A DNA stretch of 8,978 nt. Origin: Thermoplasmata archaeon (GTDB lineage Archaea > Thermoplasmatota > Thermoplasmata > Lutacidiplasmatales > UBA184). Positions 6,641 through 8,978 of this stretch are shown one piece after another. A model generated the notes under the pieces. It searched no databases, was not told the DNA's origin, and saw nothing but the letters and a program-made list of their open reading frames with translations. The stretch covers positions 1 through 8,978 of the forward strand of contig JASHQY010000087.1 in NCBI GenBank assembly GCA_030038885.1, in the 5' to 3' direction. How positions within the stretch are numbered: position 1 is the stretch's first letter; every line of letters begins with the position of its first letter. The translations under genes and the position numbers were made by a program.

Positions 6641-6647
6641 TACTTAG
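6641..6647 (-). promoter_or_regulatory. TATA-like box of the permease
   Basis: The minus strand reads CTAAGTA, the only AT-rich patch in the divergent region upstream of the permease. It would place the transcript start near 6617, just before the GGAGG at 6614-6610. It lies inside the ORF that begins at ATG 6713, which argues against that ATG. Confidence 0.45.
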
Positions 6648-6682
6648 GGCGTCTCCGCACGATGCCGCTCGACCCGAACGGT

Positions 6683-6688
6683 CTTGAA
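6683..6688 (+). promoter_or_regulatory. Weak TATA-like box of the HNH gene
   Basis: CTTGAA starts 29 bases before ATG 6712, in the position expected for a leaderless message. The match to the other boxes is poor. The in-frame stop TGA (6685-6687) falls inside it, so the HNH reading frame cannot begin upstream. Confidence 0.35.
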
Positions 6689-6711
6689 CCGGTCCGGCGA
6701 GCTCCGTCGGC

Positions 6712-7215
6712 ATGGCGCGGCGCGCGGACCCGTCGCCCCCGTCGGTGCGGGTCGGTCCCGGGGGGCGGATCCTCGCGCTGTCGGCGGCGTGGTTCTCGGA
6801 CGGCGCGCGCCGCCGCGCGGACGCGCGCCGGTCCGCGCGGTGCGTCGAGTGCCACCGGGCGCTCCCGAACCATCGGACGCCGTACTGCTCGCGGCGGTGC
6901 CAGTGGATGTTCCATGGCCACTACTTCTGGGATTCCGCGCGCTCGTACGTCCTCCTGCGGGACCGCTACACCTGCCGGATCTGCGGCCGCCGTCGGCGGG
7001 CGCGGGAGCTCGATGTCGATCACATCATCGAGATCGCCCGCGGGGGCGCCGCTCTCGAGTTCTCGAACCTCCAGACGGTCTGCCGCGAGTGCCACCGCCA
7101 GAAGACGCGCGCGTTCCTGCGTCACTCGCGGGGACGCGCGTCGGACCCGTCGGGGGCGCCGACCGCCCGCTCGAGCGCGGCGAGGGAGAACGGCAGTCCC
7201 GAGCCGGTGTTGTAG
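6712..7215 (+). CDS. HNH endonuclease with an extra N-terminal zinc module
   Basis: This 167-residue, very basic protein has two zinc-binding modules. The first (C44, C47, C59, C63; CVECHRALPNHRTPYCSRRC) resembles the small C-x2-C / YCS-x2-C knuckles seen in nucleic-acid-binding proteins. The second is a full HNH nuclease: C88-x2-C91, then LDVDHIIEIARGG with catalytic H104, FSNLQ with N119, and C124-x2-C127-H128. HNH proteins of this small type cut DNA and serve in restriction, repair, introns or phage functions. No restriction, intron or phage partner is visible nearby. ATG 6712 is the first start after an in-frame stop at 6685. Residues 137-167 are low-complexity and lie antisense to the end of the threonine synthase gene, so the functional protein probably ends near residue 135. 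GC3 matches the neighbours, so no sign of recent transfer. Confidence 0.82.
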   Translation: MARRADPSPPSVRVGPGGRILALSAAWFSDGARRRADARRSARCVECHRALPNHRTPYCSRRCQWMFHGHYFWDSARSYVLLRDRYTCRICGRRRRARELDVDHIIEIARGGAALEFSNLQTVCRECHRQKTRAFLRHSRGRASDPSGAPTARSSAARENGSPEPVL

Positions 7216-8342
7216 AGCAGGACGGTCTCGCCGGGCCGGATCGCCCCGGCGCGCACGAGCGGTCCGAGGGCCGCGTACGTCGCGGCGCCCTCCGGCGACG
7301 CGGAGATCCCGTCGCGCCGGGCGAGGTCGCGCACCGCGTCGACGATCGCCCGGTCGCTCACCGTGATCCCGCCGCCCCGGCTCCCCCGCACGGCCTCGAG
7401 GACCCGTTCCGACGCGAACGGGGAGGGAACCAGGAGCCCGGGAGCGATCGTGCGGGGATCGGCCCAGGGCTCGGCCCGCGGTGTCCCGTTGCGCAAGGCC
7501 CGCACGATCGGCGCGCAGCCCTCCGGCTGGACCGCATAGATCCTTGGCTCCCGGTCAAGCAGGCCCACGGCCCGAAGCTCCTGGAACGCCCGGTGCATCC
7601 CGAGGAGCCCGGTCCCTCCGCCGGTCGGATAGACGAGGGCGTCCGGGAGCTCGTCCGCGAGCTGCTCGAAGATCTCGAACCCCATCGTCTTCTTTCCCTC
7701 GACCCGGTAGGGTTCGCGCAGCGTCGACATGTCGAAGGCGCCGGTGCCGGCCTCGGCGGTCCGCGCCGCCGCTCCGGCCTCGCGCAGCGTCCCGGGCACC
7801 TCGACCACGTCGGCGCCATACGCGCGGCACCCCTCCTTCATGGGCGGGGGGGTCCGTTCGGGAAGGTAGACGCGGACCCGGAGCCCGGCGCGCGCCCCGT
7901 ACGCCGACAGGGCCACTCCCGCGTTGCCTGCGCTCGGCACGAACAGCGCGTCGAGTCCGAGCTCCCGGGCCCGGGAGACCGCGACCGCCATCCCCCGGGC
8001 CTTGAACGAACCGGTCGGCAGACCTCCGTCGTCTTTCAGCCACACCCGGAGGCCGGTCGCGGTCGGGACTTCGCCGAGCGGAAGGACCGGCGAGAGGCCC
8101 TCGCCGAGCGTAACGATGCTCGCGACGCGCTGCACGGGCAGCAGCTCCCGGTACCGCCAGAGGGAAGCGGTCCGGCCCGCCCAGCCCTTCCGCCAGGCGG
8201 ACGCGTCGAGCTTCGAGAGGTCGTACGTCGCGAGCAACGCCTGCCCGCAGGTCGGGCAGGTGCCCACCGGTTTCGTGGGATCGACCTGCGTACAGCAGGC
8301 CCGGCATTCGAGCGCGGTGAGGAGCGACCCGGTGTCGGTCAT
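7122..8342 (-). CDS. thrC: Threonine synthase
   Basis: This 406-residue, fold-type II PLP enzyme should turn O-phospho-homoserine into threonine in the cytoplasm. The N-terminus has a zinc ribbon (C13, C16, C29, C32), common in archaeal and actinobacterial-type threonine synthases. K114 in GSFKARG binds PLP. N140 in SAGNAG contacts the cofactor ring. PTGGGTGLLGM (239-249) holds the phosphate. SPEGAA is at 349-354, and NTGSGLPFSL near the C-terminus is a family signature. The start at ATG 8342 is preferred over an upstream codon at 8363 because the TATA-like box lies at 8372-8380, about 30-38 bases before it. There is no Shine-Dalgarno, so the leader is only a few bases. Cysteate synthase and other threonine-synthase-like lyases are less likely alternatives. 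The last 94 bases overlap the HNH gene tail to tail. Confidence 0.88.
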   Translation of the reverse strand: MTDTGSLLTALECRACCTQVDPTKPVGTCPTCGQALLATYDLSKLDASAWRKGWAGRTASLWRYRELLPVQRVASIVTLGEGLSPVLPLGEVPTATGLRVWLKDDGGLPTGSFKARGMAVAVSRARELGLDALFVPSAGNAGVALSAYGARAGLRVRVYLPERTPPPMKEGCRAYGADVVEVPGTLREAGAAARTAEAGTGAFDMSTLREPYRVEGKKTMGFEIFEQLADELPDALVYPTGGGTGLLGMHRAFQELRAVGLLDREPRIYAVQPEGCAPIVRALRNGTPRAEPWADPRTIAPGLLVPSPFASERVLEAVRGSRGGGITVSDRAIVDAVRDLARRDGISASPEGAATYAALGPLVRAGAIRPGETVLLYNTGSGLPFSLAALERAVGAPDGSDARPRE

Positions 8343-8371
8343 CGGAGGGCGCGCTGAGGCCACGGAGTCGG

Positions 8372-8380
8372 CAACTTAAC
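8372..8380 (-). promoter_or_regulatory. TATA-like box of threonine synthase
   Basis: The minus strand reads GTTAAGTTG behind a G-rich, BRE-like stretch (CAGGG). The box starts 38 bases before ATG 8342, so the transcript would begin about seven bases ahead of the start codon. It is the clearest promoter in the window by AT content. Confidence 0.6.
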
Positions 8381-8397
8381 CCCTGTCGGACGCGGCA

Positions 8398-8413
8398 CGG
8401 CCGCTTCCGGCCG
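8398..8413. repeat. Perfect 6-bp hairpin, CGGCCG-CTTC-CGGCCG
   Basis: Two copies of CGGCCG flank a four-base loop, forming a compact hairpin in the 140-base gap 8343-8482. It lies 70 bases beyond the stop of the 122-residue gene and 18 bases upstream of the threonine synthase box. It may help end the upstream minus-strand transcript or bind a regulator. No T-tract follows, and CGGCCG is self-complementary, so a stem and a repeated site cannot be told apart. Nothing else is seen in this gap apart from the promoter. Confidence 0.4.
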
Positions 8414-8482
8414 GCTCTGCTGCGTACGGCCGAGGGTGCGACGTGGGGACGGTCCCGATCGGGTGACCGCCACGGGCGGGTC

Positions 8483-8851
8483 CTAGCTTGGATTTTCGCG
8501 CGTCTGTTGATCCCGGAGGATCCGCCCTTCGGGCTCGGGTATGGCGGTCCGCGGGACCTCTACCGGAACGATCCGTCGCACCAAGGAGGCCGCGCCCCTC
8601 CAGTGAATCCCCGGCCCTCCCTCCTCTTCGGGCTCACAGTGGACCGAGATCGTTCGCGCGTTGATTCGACTCACGGTGCCTCGATGCGTGGTCCCGCGCC
8701 GATCCTCGAACTCCACCCAATCCCTGGTCCTCAAGGCCGACAGGTGCTGGACCTCGCGGGCCCGGACCTCCCCCTCCACCACCTCGTGCGCGATCCGGAA
8801 CTCCTTCGGTGACAACCCCCGAAGCAGTTCCTGCCACGCCTCTCGCTTCAT
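8483..8851 (-). CDS. Conserved-looking hypothetical protein with an SH3-like core
   Basis: This 122-residue protein is not one I can name. Residues 1-40 look helical and charged (WQELLRGLSPKEFRIAHEVV and following). Residues 41-95 look like a small beta-barrel: LRTRDWVEFEDRRG, then RGTVSRINARTISVHCE, then a final strand ending in ASLVRRI. This strand-turn-GTV-x-R-x-N-x-x-T-x-x-V pattern occurs in SH3-like modules of bacterial and archaeal proteins. The C-terminus is an extended polar tail. There is no membrane span and no cysteine motif. ATG 8851 gives a natural N-terminus. No clear promoter is seen, so it may be read together with the gene 49 bases upstream. About 80 % of its codons end in G or C by hand count, lower than its neighbours, suggesting later arrival or weaker selection. 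The opposite-strand frame is a shadow. Confidence 0.6.
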   Translation of the reverse strand: MKREAWQELLRGLSPKEFRIAHEVVEGEVRAREVQHLSALRTRDWVEFEDRRGTTHRGTVSRINARTISVHCEPEEEGGPGIHWRGAASLVRRIVPVEVPRTAIPEPEGRILRDQQTRENPS

Positions 8852-8900
8852 GCTCCGGACCTCGAACGCTGTCGACCCGTACGGGCGTGGACGATCCTCC

Positions 8901-8978
8901 TCATCCCGCGCGCGGCGTGAGGTCTCCGGTCACCTCGATCCGCAGCTTCCGGCTCCCGAGCCAGGGAACGCCCGGCCG
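8901..8978 (-). CDS. C-terminal end of an unrecognised protein
   Basis: A frame enters from the right edge on the minus strand and stops at TGA 8903-8901, leaving 25 residues (PGVPWLGSRKLRIEVTGD, then LTPRAG). The alternating hydrophobic pattern KLRIEV looks like a beta-strand, and third positions are mostly G or C, both of which suggest real coding sequence. Too little remains to name a family. It is followed after 49 bases by the 122-residue gene in the same direction, so the two may be co-transcribed. Confidence 0.4.
   Translation of the reverse strand, partial: RPGVPWLGSRKLRIEVTGDLTPRAG

Noticed and set aside
6684..8357. Long plus-strand ORF of 557 codons over HNH and threonine synthase
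   Set aside because: It is out of frame with the HNH gene and antisense to threonine synthase, with no recognisable domain.
8877..8884. Palindrome CCGTACGG about 29 bases before the 122-residue gene
   Set aside because: It is only a short GC-rich palindrome, unlike the AT-rich boxes of the other genes, so I do not call it a promoter or operator.

Overview
The window is very GC-rich (roughly 70 % by eye) with strong G/C preference at third codon positions. It looks like a piece of an archaeal chromosome. Several genes have an AT-rich box (CTTTA, CTTAA, CATATC or TTAAGTT) about 28-39 bases before the start codon and little or no leader. That is the archaeal TATA-box and leaderless-mRNA pattern. 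Protein resemblances (an NDH-2-like flavoprotein, a class III aminotransferase of euryarchaeal type, a fold-type I aminotransferase resembling haloarchaeal ones) fit an uncultured high-GC euryarchaeote such as a Thermoplasmata relative. The exact lineage cannot be fixed from this sequence.

Layout, left to right. (1) 2-250 (+): C-terminal part of a FAD/NAD(P) oxidoreductase. (2) 251-479: non-coding gap with hairpins and a candidate promoter. (3) 480-1454 (+): sugar-phosphate nucleotidyltransferase. It converges with one spare base on a minus-strand two-gene operon. (4) 1456-3881 (-): class III aminotransferase followed by a zinc alcohol dehydrogenase, coupled by an ATGA overlap. (5) 3882-3998: divergent promoter region. 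(6) 3999-4289 (+): unrecognised 96-residue protein. (7) 4298-5257 (-): small PLP aminotransferase with a leaderless GTG start. (8) 5295-6602 (-): ion-transporter-superfamily permease whose start seems to be a non-standard ACG. (9) 6712-7215 (+): HNH endonuclease with an extra zinc-binding module. Its tail overlaps, end to end, the last 94 bases of (10) 7122-8342 (-), threonine synthase. (11) 8483-8851 (-): 122-residue SH3-like unknown. (12) 8901-8978 (-): C-terminal end of an unrecognised gene.

Most of the window is ordinary metabolism. Three of the nine complete proteins are PLP enzymes, so amino-acid metabolism dominates. The clearest functional unit is the aminotransferase plus dehydrogenase pair, which could deaminate an amino acid or amine to an aldehyde or ketone and then reduce it, or run the other way. 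I did not find a defence island, a CRISPR array, a mobile element or an RNA gene. The best candidates for something undescribed are the 96-residue protein, the two-zinc-module HNH protein and the 122-residue SH3-like protein.
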